A model generated the notes under the pieces. The model was not told where the DNA came from. It made no database searches and saw only the letters and a list, made by a program, of their open reading frames with translations. Position numbers and translations under genes: made by a program. From contig WHVD01000005.1 of the NCBI GenBank assembly GCA_015178975.1, positions 1,488,001 to 1,552,000 of the forward strand: a DNA stretch of 64,000 nt, in the 5' to 3' direction. Within the stretch, counting starts at the first letter, position 1. The number at the start of each line of letters is the position of its first letter. Shown in pieces: positions 44,361 through 57,677 of the stretch. Origin of the DNA: Hysterangium stoloniferum. Its lineage: Eukaryota; Basidiomycota; Agaricomycetes; Hysterangiales; Hysterangiaceae.

Positions 44361-44749
44361 CAACTTGAGTAGAGGCAACTGATAGCCTGTTTATTGGGTG
44401 GTACCATTGACAGGTGCTCGATTTGGCCTGAAGCTCTTTTACCTGCTTTTTATTTATTTTATCGGACTGCTAGGCATTTGACTACACGTTTATTATTGAA
44501 CACTCTTATTGCACACTTCTTGTCGTTGTATTCTCTGAAGTTACACCCCAAATATCCTGCTGCTCTCTTTCCATCATGATCCAATCCGACTGTGTCCGAA
44601 GTTCTGTAAATATCATTCATATAGGTTGCAAGGGCCTGCACGGAAGGGTTGTCTCGATCATCCCTTTACCCATGGGGCTGATAAGTTATTTCTAGAAACT
44701 GGCATCGGGAATCTGCATATTATTGATACATTATCATCCAAGAGCACCA

Positions 44750-45420
44750 TTACTGCATTGAGCACCCCTTGTTATGCCCACCTCATATCCATATCTCCCA
44801 GGCTGCATCTCGGTATTGAGGGTGGTAATTATCGATGGAGGGACCGCATTTGCATCTCGGTATTGAGGGTGGCAATTATCAATGGAGGGGCCGCATTTAC
44901 AGCTCTGCATTGAGGGTAACTTACTTATCGATGGGGGGACCGTAACTCCTTTCTCTAGAACTATCCTGGCCCATCCCAATTGCAAAAACAACGAGTTTAC
45001 ATATATCGGGTTTTGGGCCAGTGTTATATTGCTTATCCAAAGAGACTTGGAGAAGGGAAGTACACGACGTAGATATATGGCCTTGACCGATTGGTATTGG
45101 TCGGTCAAAGGCACCTTATTTCTCAGATTCGAAAGCATTAGGGATGGATGTCGGATTCTACGATAAACTTACGTTTGGCTTGAGCTGGGTACACAGGAGC
45201 TCGTTGCAGACACGTAAGGAAAGTAAGTGCATTGTAAACCTGATTATCGTAATCTCATCCAAGCCAAGGACGCCAATGGTAAAAAATCTTTATCATTATT
45301 TTTTCATCCATAACCCTCAGAAAACATCAGTTCCATAAATGGGATAAATAGGATCTGAAATTTATGGTCTCCCTTAAACCTCTTCATCTCAGTAATGACA
45401 AACGGCCTATTACTGTAATT
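44750..45420 (+). pseudogene. Degenerate F-box gene related to F-box protein 4
   Basis: Pieces of the F-box 4 coding sequence appear in order: around 44800-45030 (compare 42500-42640, sharing AACTATCCTGGCCCA, CCCAATTGCAA and GAGTTTACA) and 45285-45410 (compare 43005-43135, sharing CATCAGTTCCAT, GGATCTGA, TATGGTCTC and CTTCATCTCA). Frameshifts, stops and internal deletions leave no usable frame. It contains a local triplication. Confidence 0.8.
44808..44945 (+). repeat. Three-copy local tandem repeat inside the F-box pseudogene
   Basis: The unit, about 50-55 bp and reading GGTATTGAGGGTGG...ATCGATGGAGGGACCG, occurs three times with a few substitutions. Intact paralogues have it once, so it expanded in this copy. 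Confidence 0.8.
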
Positions 45421-47808
45421 ACTTTAAAACGGTGTGAGACGACTGTATTAATCTACAACGAAGTCAGGACCCCGGTATGTCGGTAATAAGCAAGCTCCAC
45501 ATCTCACCTCGTATCTGGCCATGCCAAGAGTAAACCTGGAAGCAGCCTTTCGCCAGTCCCATCGCAGCACCGCCATCTTCCGACTCAGGCTCAATCCTTA
45601 AGGCCTTACTTCAGCGTTGTCTAGGAAGATAATTCTCAAGATCGCCGAGAATGGCATTTTTTCCCGACTTAGTTTGGGCAGTATCCTGGATGGTTCTGAC
45701 TTAATGCAGTGGTTGCCACGGTCCTGTCGCAGGCACCCCACGGCTCTCACTGGCAGCGAGTCAGGTGAATACGCTCCATTGGTATATCCCGCGTCATGCA
45801 TAAGACTCCACCTTGAAATCAAAGTCTGCTGACACCAGTAATTGAGTATTACAATTGAGCCTGTGAGGAATGGCGATACACATCTGATATGATACGAGGG
45901 GTGTGATGTCATTGCTCATGAAAGTAGCGGCTGATTCCGAAGAAAGTAACTAAAACAAGGGTTGGCGTAATTCAACAGAAGTTCAAGTTACAAAAGCTGA
46001 GATGGATAGGCTTGGCTCGGCCTGCAGTGATCCACTGCGTAATTATTGATGGCCGATTGTCATAGAGTCAGCGAGAGCACGCGATCCGAGCTTGTGACCG
46101 AATATGGTGGTAATGCCTTGTTCCTAGATCTAAGCCGGTAAGCAGGTCGCTTTTAAAGCCCATTTGACGGGGACACACAAATCGTCTCAGCAATTCGAGC
46201 GTCCTACCTATTCTTAGACCACGGTACCATAAAGGGTACTAGCCACAGTGGTCACATTCTGACAGGTCTGGAACCTTTATAATTGTTGAGAACTTGAGAA
46301 TAACATGACCAGCCATCGAAGAACCCAGCCTTCGATGAAATAGCCCAGATGAGTGATGAAAGTTATTCTGACATGGAAGTCTCTCCGGTTTCCATTAAAC
46401 ATAGAGTCAACAACCACTGATAGATCAGAATCACGTGGACGGGATCGGCCGAGATAGCCATTTTATCCGTTGATAAGCCTTACTGGGCCGGCATCAGAAG
46501 ATAATCTAAGAGCATAGGATCTTGCCTTATCCTTCATGGTGGTGCCACTAAAACCATGTTGGCCATATCTGGTACATGAATATATTGGCAACATTGGTTG
46601 CCAAATGAGAGACTTCAAAATCAAGGGCGTAATCTGTCAGCCTGTACTATTACTTGTTGATGATATTAACGTGTATTTGTTGTGGCCAAAACGACAGTCA
46701 GACGAAGAAGTTTTGTCTTGTGCTGAAGGCGCCCATCTCTGGGATGATAGCCGATGAGATCGCCTAAACATCGTTATAATCACATCAGTTTCGATTGAAT
46801 GCTCTTCCGTGGCCGTCTCCGCCAGCTGGTCCTTAGTTACTTGGCGAATATGTCCGGAGACGCGGCCCTGCACAAAGCTGTCGTATCCCTCAACTAGGGA
46901 TAAACACGACGGAGTGATATTAAGGACAACAGAAAGATTTAGTTGGAAATGAATGTATTCTTGTCCTTACGGAATTTGGAAGCGTTTCGGAGATGGAAGA
47001 ACGGGTTCTCAGAGGAGTCTGCCGTGCACATGTTGCATATTGAGCTTCTGAAAACATCTCACCAGGTACCGCATTATGGTGGGAAAGAACGCAGGGCAGA
47101 TCTCTTTATTTTTGTTCATGGTTTACAATGATACCCTGTCGGCTCTTGTCGCACCTTATGATACGTCGACGGTTGTATATCTGAGCTAGAGCACTCAAGT
47201 GGAGTCTGTCGTCACTGTTCAGTCATAAGTAAGTGGGGTCTGTCATCACCTTCAACCAATCAGCTCACGGTATAACCAGGCACTTCAGACTCCAATCTTT
47301 TATCAATCGATTGTTTTTTTTTTTCGGGATCAATACCAGGTGAGGGAATAGCCACGATCGACTGTAAAAATCTGCTTTTTCCCATTGGTGCCTTGCCTCG
47401 CTTCGGCAGCGGTCTAACTTTTATTTTTCTGGGTTTTAGGATAGCGATTTGCGTCTTCATTACGCCTCAGAAACGTTCACGAGTTTTGCTGGCATTTATT
47501 GGGTCTAGTCTGAATTTCGGCGTGAGTAACTCCATGCCAGCAGCTGCTACCGTCTTTCTTACAGGATTAGCTCTTCTATACACCTTCGTCGGGCATCCCG
47601 TATTATTATAATGTGCATCTGATTACCTCTCTTGCATTAGGTCCATGCTGACGTTTTTACTTGATCTCATTTAGTATAGCTACCCCCAAAGTCAAATGTA
47701 AGACACTCAGTCCACCTCGATCGGTGGCCGCATACTAATTTCTTTCTCCGCAATTCCCTCTTACTACTATTCCCCCCCAGGTTGTCAATATCCCCGCGTG
47801 AAGTCGCG
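45421..47808. other. Intergenic region, no gene recognised
   Basis: About 2.4 kb with short frames on both strands (for example 45598-45912 and 46637-46873) that show no motif. Composition differs from the AT-rich retroelements. The last ~100 bp probably hold the 5' UTR of the next gene, with a CCCCCCCAG acceptor-like site at 47773-47780. Confidence 0.45.
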
Positions 47809-49943
47809 ATGCAGGCAGGGACCTCGACGACCACCACACGCCAGGTGCACACCCGCTCGAACCCCCGGGATGCGAATACCGCCGGCCGCGCCTTTGCTTT
47901 CATACCAAAACGCAAGCGTCGTGAAAATTCGAGGGAAACAAGCAACGAGTCGGGAGTCCCACTGGAAAGACCATTCCCTTCGCTGGACTTGGCAGCGTCG
48001 ACTCCACGTTCTTTTAAACCCTTCCCGACCGCTTCGCTCCCCGCACAAATCCCTGCCCAACCGCCGAGTCCCGACTTCCTCCCCCCCGTGCGCGCGGACT
48101 CGGTGCCCATAATCCCATTTGTCCGCAAGAAATCTGGCGAGCTCGTGAAGTCCTCCCTCAAGCCCGCCTATTCCGAGCCCTCGTGCACCACACGGCCGCG
48201 CCGGAGATCTGCCCCGGCAACGCCCACGGCAGAGAGTCCCAAGACGGTCCATTTTGATGCACATCTAGAGCATGTCAAGTTGTTTCTCGCAGAGCAAAAG
48301 CCGATGGCGGTGAGTCGCGCCGGGACCCCGACCGAGACGAGCGAGGGGGACACGACCGATACTGCCACGACGCGTGCGTTTCCGCTCCTGGCACAGCCCC
48401 AACTTCGTCTGCGGCCCATCGCTGTCCCTGTGCCGCTGCCCGACTCCGACGCCGCCCCTTGGTCGTTCGATGTCCGCCTCGAAACGATCTCGCTGCCTCC
48501 CGCATCGCCCCCGACCCTGACCGGGACAATACTAGTGAGGAATATCGCTTTCTCAAAAGCGGTCGTCGTGCGCTTCACACTGGATGGCTGGCAGACGACG
48601 TCTGAGATCTCCGCGCGACATCTGGCGTCCGTGCGTGGCGGCTCGTACGACCGGTTCGGGTTCCGCATTGGGCTGGGCGATTGGGCATGCGGGACGAAGT
48701 CCCTAGAGGAGAAAACGGTAGTGCTCTGCGTGAGGTTTTCGGTGGGCGGGTGGGATATGTGGGATAACAATGGGGGGGCGGACTACCAGGTTGGGTTTGA
48801 GCGCGCCAAGGGAGAGAGGGCGGGGGACCTGCGGCTGGGGCTGGAGAAAGCGAGTGTCACCGTCACCGTTGTGGACGACAGGCGACATAAAATCCCCCTG
48901 CGGAGGCTGAGGATTTCCCCCCACACGCTCCGCGACTCTGACTCGGATGCCGACTTTGACAACGATTCGTTAACGGGCAAGGACAAGGACAAGTTGTCCC
49001 CGGCGGAACCGGAACCCACGCTCGCCTCGCCTCTCGCTGCACGGTATGATTTCCACGCTAGCTTGAAGGGAAAGACAACATGGACAGCCTTGAGCCTAAG
49101 TTCGGGACCCGCCACTGCACCCGCCCCCGCGCCCTCCATTCCTAGCACCGCAAAGTCTCTCGCGTCCGCACGACCCGCCCCTCTGGGCCTCCGACGCACG
49201 GCACTCCTCTCAACTCCGAACGACGTTCCCACCGCCACACCCGCCTACTCACGCAACGCCTCATTCCCGCAGCCGTCTCCATCCCCCCATGGTCATAGTA
49301 TCCCCCGCGACATCGACCACAGCCACGACCACGACCGCCCCGCGCGCAACCACTCGCGCGCGCGGTCGCACGAGACGTCCTTTGAACACGCCGTGCGCGT
49401 GCGGTGGACGCCGCCCGGAGCACCTGCGACACCGGACAGCGTGTCTGGCCCGGAGCTTGCGTGCGCGTGTGCGGACGCGGTGGTGGGCCTGGACCTGGGC
49501 CTGTCGAGGAGCGACGACGCGGGGATCCAGAGCCCGTTGGACGACGACGACGACGACGACGACTGGGACCGAGAACGCGCGCCGGCGGACTCGGACGATC
49601 AGAGTGCGGCGTCGACGACGCCGTCCGTGGCTAGCTTGGTGGATGGAGACGTCCCTGCGCTGCAGATCCGCATGCAGATCCCGGGGGCGAGGGCGAGGGT
49701 GGGAGGGGCGGCGCGGCCCGGTGTGGGGTCGACGGGGTATTCATCGCTGTTGGACCAGTGAGTTTTCGTTCTGCCTTCTCACTTTGTCGTGCTCTGCCGG
49801 TCGCCGGGGTGTCCGCGGCCCGACGCTGGCAACTGAAATGCTGCGTTGTTGTTTTCAGGCTATGTTTCTTCACGGGCGCGAATCGGGCACACCAGCACAC
49901 AGACGACTATTTTACGATGGCGCCCCTAAAGGGGAGAGGTTGA
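47809..49943 (+). CDS. PP1 glycogen-targeting subunit with CBM21 domain (Gac1-like)
   Basis: Start at the ATG at 47809 (MQAGTSTTTT). Near residue 150 lies KTVHFD, an RVxF-type docking motif for protein phosphatase 1. At about residues 225-345 is a CBM21 starch/glycogen-binding domain: VRLETISLPPASPPTLTGTI, VVVRFTLDGWQTTSEI, YDRFGFRIGLG, FSVGGWDMWDNNGGADYQV. Long Pro/Ala/Ser-rich and acidic stretches (a D9 run near 49540) follow. An in-frame TGA closes the first frame at 49761, but removing a 101-bp intron (49758-49858, gtgagt...cag) gives SSLLDQ/LCFFTGANRAHQH, matching the usual CFF(T/G)G-type ending; I prefer this. Role: brings PP1 to glycogen synthase. The gene is much richer in G+C than the surrounding DNA. 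Confidence 0.82.
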
Positions 49944-50481
49944 CGGTTCTATGATGATTTTGATTTCGTGACCCGAGTGATTTATATACGAGAGGACACG
50001 ATAGCCGTATATTGTTCCGCCGCGCCCTTCACCAACTGGCCACCGACATCACCCCGGCGCAATTCACGCTGTCAATTAAAAAAACAAAAAATTCAAGTAA
50101 CGGGCTCAGACTCTTTTATTTCATTCCCCAATCCGAGCGGTTATACGATACCCTGTTGACGTTTTCCCCTGGCATCCATCACACTATCGCTACTCTGTTT
50201 CTGTCATTGTGTCTGCTGCTTGTTTGTCATCTGCGCTGCGTATTGCGTTCATTCTAGTTAAAATGTGGATTATCCACCACCATCATTACACACGCGTAGC
50301 GTTGTTAGCCAGTCTGTTTATCTGTCATGTATATCTCGTCTCTCGCATTCTTTCTACTCTAGCTGTACAATTATCTACAATTATCACTTGGTCTCTTGTC
50401 CATCCCTCCTTCATCACCCCAATAGATTTATACCACAAAAGGCTGCCTTTGAGTGATTGAATGGATGATATAATTTTTGAC
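49944..50481. other. Convergent 3' region
   Basis: Between the stop codons of the CBM21 gene (+) and pfs2 (-). AT-rich, with several AATAAA-like motifs on both strands; presumably both 3' UTRs and polyadenylation sites. Confidence 0.55.
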
Positions 50482-52497
50482 CTAAAAATGTTTTCCTCCT
50501 CGCGGAGGACCCCACCTCCCAGAACCGCCTCCCATCCCGCCTCCTTGCTGCTGAGGCTGCTGCCGCAACATATCTGTCTGGGATGGCAAAGGCCCATGCC
50601 CCATGCCCATTTGTCGCGGCGGTCCATTCGCGAGTCCCCCTCCCCCTCCTCCAAGCCCAGGAATGCCTGGTATACCGTCCTCCATGCGATACCCACCGCC
50701 GACATACCCGTCCTGCATTTCGGCACCATACGCCTGCGCATCGTCCTCGCCGCCCCACCCAGGGAAACCGGGGACCATCTCCTCTTCGTCGTCCTGTCCG
50801 CCGCCCTCGGGCGCAGCAGGGGGCTTCTCCCCGCCCGCCGTGAAGACCGCACTCGCATCTCCCGGACGCTCGCGCGACCAGAACCGTGTCGTGTGGTCGT
50901 TGGAGCCCGATACCAGGAGGTGGCCGAGCGGGTGGAAGGCGAGCGACCAGACGTTGGAGTCGTGTGCTTCGGAGATTGTGGCCCGCGGGCCTGGTTGGAT
51001 AGATGAGAGAACGTCGTTGAATGAGGAGGCAGGGGCGCTGAGGTCCCAGTGTAGGATAGACCCTTCAGAGCCACCCGAGACGAGGAGGGGGTGGAACGGG
51101 TGCCATGTGACAGCTAGAATACAATAGATATATTGTGAATGTGATAACGAGATGGGATGCGTTTACGTACAGCACACTTCCTTCTTGTGACCCTTGAGTA
51201 TTCGGTATTCCTTCATGGCTCGAATGTCGAAGACACGGATTGTCTGATCGCGAGATGCACTGGCAACCAGATCGCCATTTGGCGACCAAGCTAGGGCTTG
51301 CACGGTATTCTTATGTTGGTGGCTGCAACCAAATGATCATCATAATCACTCGCCAGAGTTTGTTGATATACGTACAAAGTCGAAAGACAAGTTCCTGTAC
51401 GCGGATCCCAGAACTTTACCAGATTGTCCTTACTTCCTGAGACAAGCAGTCCCTTTGTTGGATGCCATTCTACACACTTGACGTCCCAACCGTGACCTGT
51501 GTATTGACCATTCGTTAGTTTCATCGAGCAACCTCGGAAAGATATGAAGTTACATACCAGTTAGGACCCGCTCTTCTCGACTCTCTTCGAATGCCCAGAG
51601 TCTTACAGTCGAGTCGTCACTAGCAGTTGCAAATCTCCCATCATCGGGGCTAAAGCTCAATCCACGAACAGCCTCCCTATGTGCTTGAAACGCGGCAAGA
51701 TTGTTCATGTTTGGTTGGAAATACTTCACAATTCCGCTCTGATCCGCTGAGGCAATGTAGTTCTCCGAATGAGAGAACTTCACGGCACGGATAGCCGAGT
51801 CGTGTGCTTGGAGAATAGTCTCGAAGTTGAATGTGAGGCCGTTCCATAGTGTAAATTCGCCGCTCGTTGATCCAGTCAGTACACGTCGTCCTTCTGGAGT
51901 CCACTGGAGGTTTATTATCAGCATCATACATGTAGAATCAACAACTAAGATCATACCGTAACGACATTGACTGGACAACGAATTTTGTTCGTAGACGTAT
52001 GCACAAATTTTGTGCACAACGAAGTTGAGGCGTTTGTTGGATATGCCTTGGGGGGAAGAAGCTATGTTGAACAGGGTAAATATGTGAAACTATCTCTTGA
52101 GCGTGGACAGGAACTCGCATCAATGATATAAGAAGGCCCCGGGCGTAAGTGTGGCACATAACGAGGATTTGTCCGTAGTTTTCGCATCTTAAAACACAGT
52201 TCAACAACCGGGTATCGAGCGGACACAATACAATCATGAACGACGCACTAAAGCCCACCTTCCCATTCCACCAGCATAATCCACCGTTCTCCGTGGCCGT
52301 GTCTTCTTCAACGCTTTCCCATCCAAGAGCTGTTTTTGCGCAGCGGCCTCTTGATCCCGAACTTGACCTTCGTCAACAGGTGGTGGATTTGGTGGCTGTA
52401 GGTATTTCTTAGGCTGCCATGATGAGGCAGAATGTCGTGGTTGAGCGTAATCCGGCAAAAGTTGAGGAACTCCAGACTCGGATTTGACTTGCGACAT
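50482..52497 (-). CDS. pfs2: Polyadenylation factor subunit Pfs2 (WD40; WDR33/FY homologue)
   Basis: Starts at the ATG at 52497 ([17 protein letters not shown]). The N-terminus holds the family signature [13 protein letters not shown] just before the WD40 propeller. Repeats are visible as [88 protein letters not shown] and further units in the 3' exons, seven in all expected. The C-terminus is Gly/Pro/Gln-rich ([18 protein letters not shown]) as in fungal Pfs2. The protein is a core subunit of the nuclear cleavage and polyadenylation factor that helps recognise AAUAAA. At least four short introns interrupt it. About 280 bp separate it from the RBR gene, transcribed in the same direction. Confidence 0.9.
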
Positions 52498-52780
52498 CTG
52501 TGCAGTCTTTTGTCGGAGAGCAAGCCTCCTGTTTCTCTTTAAAAAATAAAGCGACTATACGGAATTATAAAGTCGGTATTAAATTCTGAATATGACAATG
52601 CGAGTTCTAATATTCAGGTTACTTGAAGCTTGAAACCAAAGGTCACGATGTGAATTACGTAAAGCAGATTACACATAACAAAAACAAATTCCTTTTTATT
52701 CTTTTTATTTATGATATATTATTCCTGGATTCCTACAGCAAGATGACAGTCAAATAATAATAATTCCCGTGAAATCAGTT

Positions 52781-54745
52781 TCATTCAAGATGAACAGTCC
52801 ATCGCCACCTCTCTTCTTGGAGCCCGGTACAAGCGTAATCTAACAAAGCTTCATGTCGTTTTTGAACATACACCTGCAACAATAAACTATCCTCAAGATA
52901 CGACGGATAAAAACAAAAGTATATGACAAACCGTTTTGTCAAGCATCCTCTGCCGTAGAGAATGTACCGTCTTCTCAGAAACATCCTCTTCTAACATTTG
53001 GGAGAGAGCCTCCACCGCTTTCTCAAGATCTCTAGTACACCAATGGTCAGTATGGACAAATGTGCACGAGGGGAAAGATACTCACGCTTGCACATCTTCA
53101 AGAATCTGCTTCATATTATCACTTTGGACATAGAAAGCCATCGCGTACGACCACTTTAAAAAATCTACATTAGGAATTAAAAGTAAAAGGTGGGCAGAAT
53201 ACTATACCTTGAGAGTTATCCGGCATTTAGTGAGTTCATCCACAGCATCTTTCATGAATCTACAAATAGTATATTAGCATCTACATCATTAAGAGGCATA
53301 AGAATCTGGAATAAACATGCAACATACGTAGCTTGTATCCAACTGAGACCGGATGCAATTTGGACTTCGACAATCTTCTTCTCGGTCTGCGCATAAAGCG
53401 CCAGGTCCAATTTCGCAGATACTTCATGATTGGTATACCGGTCGTAATAGAAGTACCACTTCTCTAGGTTTGCTTTAGCCTGTTCCTGCGCACTAAGGGT
53501 ATCTGTGACAGCCTTCTCTAGATATGCATTACACGTCCCATCATATCCATGAACGTCCCAATTCCGCTGGCACATCCAACACCACTGGAATAGGCAGTTT
53601 CGACACAGTATACGACTATATCAAAAAAAAGTTGAGGCAAATAATAAAAGAAGTTCAGGGACACGAACGCACTTGCAGCCGCCATTTTTCTCGGTGGGAT
53701 TACGACACTTCGGACAATCTTTAGTGTTGGCTTGGATCCAGTTCGTTGTACCCGAATCGTCTTTGGCGTTCTTCAGCCATAATTTGGCGATGTCGCAAAT
53801 CACAGGTCGATGGTCGGCGTCCATCCCGCATCCAAAACACACCGGATGGAACGAGGAACAAAACGCAACAGGGACATGGGTAAACCTTGTTGACTGTGTT
53901 GCGCTGTGACAGGAGACGATTTCCTTGCAGCTCGGAAACGGACAGAATCGCAGGTGGGATTTGTTCCCTACGAATGATTCCAGAATAAGGTCAAGATATC
54001 TGAATAAGATGGGCCTGTGAGCTTGGATGGATGGAGCATAAAAGGGCAGCCGACCGTGCATGGGTCAGGTCGTCGAGTAAACATCGAATGGTGGCATCCG
54101 TGAGAACTGTCGGACATTTATCTTGCATGCAAGAGATATCGCATTGCCCTTCATCTTTGACTTTAACCGTAATGTAATCCCGCCAACAGCTCTTACAAAA
54201 CGCATGGTCGCATCTCTCTCTGAACACGTCAGAATCAGAGATGTTATCACAGCAAATGTCGCAGACAAATTCATTAGGGGAAGTGCGTTGACGCTTGAGT
54301 GGAGGTACAATTTTTAAAGGAGGTTCCCCGCTTGAGTCTAATACTTTGTCTGGGGAGGTTATGTACGCGTCAAGCAAACGCTCCTTATTCCAACGATACT
54401 GTCGGAGAAGTATAGACGCTATGGGTGACTGTCATTTAGAAAGCAAACAATTCGTAAGATAGGAAGATTACGGTAACGCAAAAGAGCTGACCTCTAAGCC
54501 CAGAATCGTTGCAACATCCCCGATTTCTTTAATGATCTGCTCTTCTAATTGGGATGGCGAGTAACTTTCATATCTTATATTCTCCGCTTTCTGCTTTCCC
54601 TTATCCGATTTATCAGTCTCTGGAGTGAAATCTCCGTCATCTGAATTGAACTCCTCCTGAAATGACTTTAGTCGGGACATAAATGAGCCACCTAAGTACG
54701 AACCTCTTCATCCGACCCTTCGAAATAGTATTCTTCATCTGACAT
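52781..54745 (-). CDS. RBR E3 ubiquitin ligase, Ariadne type
   Basis: Start MSDEEYYFEGSDEE (ATG at 54745); an acidic N-terminus then a UBA-like region. RING1: CDICCDNISDSD...CDHAFCKSCW. IBR: RFCPFPSCKEIVSCH...CFGCG. RING2 spans an intron: CPKCRNPTEKNGGC joined to NRILCRNC...WCWMC, with the putative catalytic cysteine in NRILC. The C-terminal Ariadne domain follows (ANLEKWYFYYDRYTNHEVSA, LEEDVSEKTVHSLRQRM). The ligase would pass ubiquitin through a RING2 thioester, as Ariadne proteins do with neddylated cullins. In recalled homologues the residue after the RING2 Asn is usually His (NHM), here Arg. Some eight introns; stop TGA at 52781-52783. Confidence 0.9.
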
Positions 54746-55068
54746 TCGCCTTGAGATATCGACGTGAAGGGGAAGCTCTAGCTAGCAAAGTATAATGAGC
54801 CACACCTCCTCAAGTGAGGTGGCGGTAGGTAGTCACGTGTGACAGAAACTATACCAAGTGTCTTTACATAGATCACCACTATTCACCATGGATAAATTCC
54901 TTCGAAACATTGGGAGGGTATCGAGGGGTTTAAATCACAATTTTCAACTAAAAAGGAGACAGATAGCTGACATGCTACTCAAACCGTCGGTGCATTACAT
55001 ACAAGATAAACGGCAGTGTAGACCCGTCGTCCCATACAATATACACAATAATATCCCAAAGGCTTACT
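54746..55068. promoter_or_regulatory. Upstream region of the RBR gene / 3' region of the Rab11 gene
   Basis: About 320 bp containing the RBR promoter and the terminator of the next minus-strand gene. No distinct motif identified. Confidence 0.45.
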
Positions 55069-56068
<1,000 letters not shown>

Positions 56069-56884
56069 GATTACAATGATTACTGGTGAATAAAGCTGTG
56101 TGATAGTAAATGGGTGCGATTGGGTTTGAACTTTGAAGTTTGAACTCCCTCTGATGCGAGGTAGCCCCTACACGTGTGAGAATACACGCGCCAATTTCGT
56201 GGCACATCAAAGACGACCACATTTAACTTCTTGAATAATAAAGCTCATAATGTTAGTTTGTTTTTCTTGTCTGAAATAGGCACCGAACTTGTACTATTTA
56301 AATTTGATCAGTTTAAACAACGATCAGCATTGCTGTGATGAGCCTAACAAATATCATTTTGGCAGATCCTACAGCTGATGAAATAATCAATTGATGTGAA
56401 TGTCTTTTGCAAATGCGGCGGTCCAGGGACCAATATTGGTCCCGAGGTGATTTCGAATTGTAAAATACTTTTCATATCCATGTCAATAAATATTTATTAT
56501 CCCCCAGCCAAGCTGGGATTCATACACTGCTATTAGGGCTCGATTTCATATCTTTGAATACCCATGAAAAGCCTTCAAACAAAAGCCACTTCTGCGTGAG
56601 TTGCATTACGGTTATATGTACTGGGAGTTATAGCGATTGAGGAGCTGCTGGTTGACGGTTCAAACCAATGAATTAGAAGTGTTTTGGATTGATTTAAATA
56701 TGTTAACATATATCTCGCCTGTAAGGATATCTTCAAAAAAACATATCAATGCTCATGATGCCAGGGGAACCCGAATCCCCCAAGGTTAGTAACGAAGCAT
56801 TCTAGTTGATAGTTCAAGAGATCGTATTATTATTTTTTGCACTTATTGCATTACATAAGCAGTGCAATCATTTTATCACTCCCA
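56069..56884. other. Intergenic and start of the transposon block
   Basis: No gene. On the minus strand, sequence beginning TGATAAAATG just left of 56879 follows a purine tract (GAATGGGAG) and is probably the 3' LTR start of the copia fragment at 56885-56979; its far end was not found. Confidence 0.45.
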
Positions 56885-56979
56885 TTCAGTGAGTTCTGTC
56901 ATCTCCAACTCCTAGCATGCATCTGATCTTCTCAAAGGTCTCCCATGGCAACTGTTTAGTGAAAATGTCTGCCAACATG
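56885..56979 (-). pseudogene. Copia pol C-terminal fragment
   Basis: The minus strand encodes MLADIFTKQLPWETFEKIRC and then MLGVGDDRTH and a stop, the conserved end of Ty1/copia RNase H polyproteins. It is cut sharply at 56979, where a plus-strand LTR begins. Confidence 0.85.
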
Positions 56980-57314
56980 TGTCAAGATTGTCGAGTTGAA
57001 GTCGGAAGTCAGACATGGAATAAGTCCGAGTGCAGTCATAATAGTAATAGATCACTGCATTAGTAAAGGATTATGAATACAGATGGATCCACCAATGTAC
57101 CATTACCAGTACATAGTATATAGGACATAAGACAACAGATGAATATCTCAGTCAAATAGACTGAGATCTGAGTATTGATTTGAATCAGATATTTACTATA
57201 CTAAATAGTATCATTAGATATTATCTTTTTAGGTACATAATTTTTGTTACTGCGTCTAATAGACTAAAATATATTATCTTTCTAGTTCCCACTCACCTCA
57301 ATTAAATTACTACA
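56980..57314 (+). repeat. Copia 5' LTR with primer-binding site
   Basis: Starts TGTCAAGATTGTCG and ends ...ATTACTACA (335 bp). Immediately after it comes GGTTATTGGCCC (57315-57326), the half initiator-tRNA primer site also seen in the copia element at 37.6 kb, and then a gag fragment, which confirms the orientation. No second LTR in the window. Confidence 0.72.
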
Positions 57315-57358
57315 GGTTATTGGCCCTGAACCTATGAACATGAATATGACACTCTGGT

Positions 57359-57600
57359 ATGACATCATTATACTGTATATGTAACATCTCCCAGCTTGCT
57401 AAAGATGGCTCAAACTGGATAACCTATAAGGAAAGGGTAAAAATGGTGATCTGTGCATGGGGTTTGATGTGCTATCTTGATGGATATATGAAGGAACCTA
57501 CCCTGTTTGGAATCAACTTGTTGGGACAGATGATCAGGCCCAATGGATCAATACCTTGATAGAAACTGGCAGAGAGCTGACTGAAATATAATAACACTGA
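57359..57600 (+). pseudogene. Copia gag N-terminal fragment
   Basis: LAKDGSNWITYKERVKMVIC and LMCYLDGYMKEPTLFG are the start of a UBN2-type gag. The frame is lost after GSIP (57559). The element is truncated about 300 bp into its interior. Confidence 0.78.
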
Positions 57601-57677
57601 CCAGAAGATATGTACAGTGGACAAAGAAAACTCTGTATCAAAATGTGTATTAATACACTTAATGTAGTCTACCAGAG

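Noticed and set aside
48168..48770. Long minus-strand open frames over the CBM21 gene
   Set aside because: They are by-products of the G+C-rich plus-strand gene; no motif, and the plus frame has clear PP1-docking and CBM21 features.
56640..56690. tRNA T-arm-like sequence GGTTCAAACC
   Set aside because: No matching A box, anticodon arm or acceptor stem can be folded around it.
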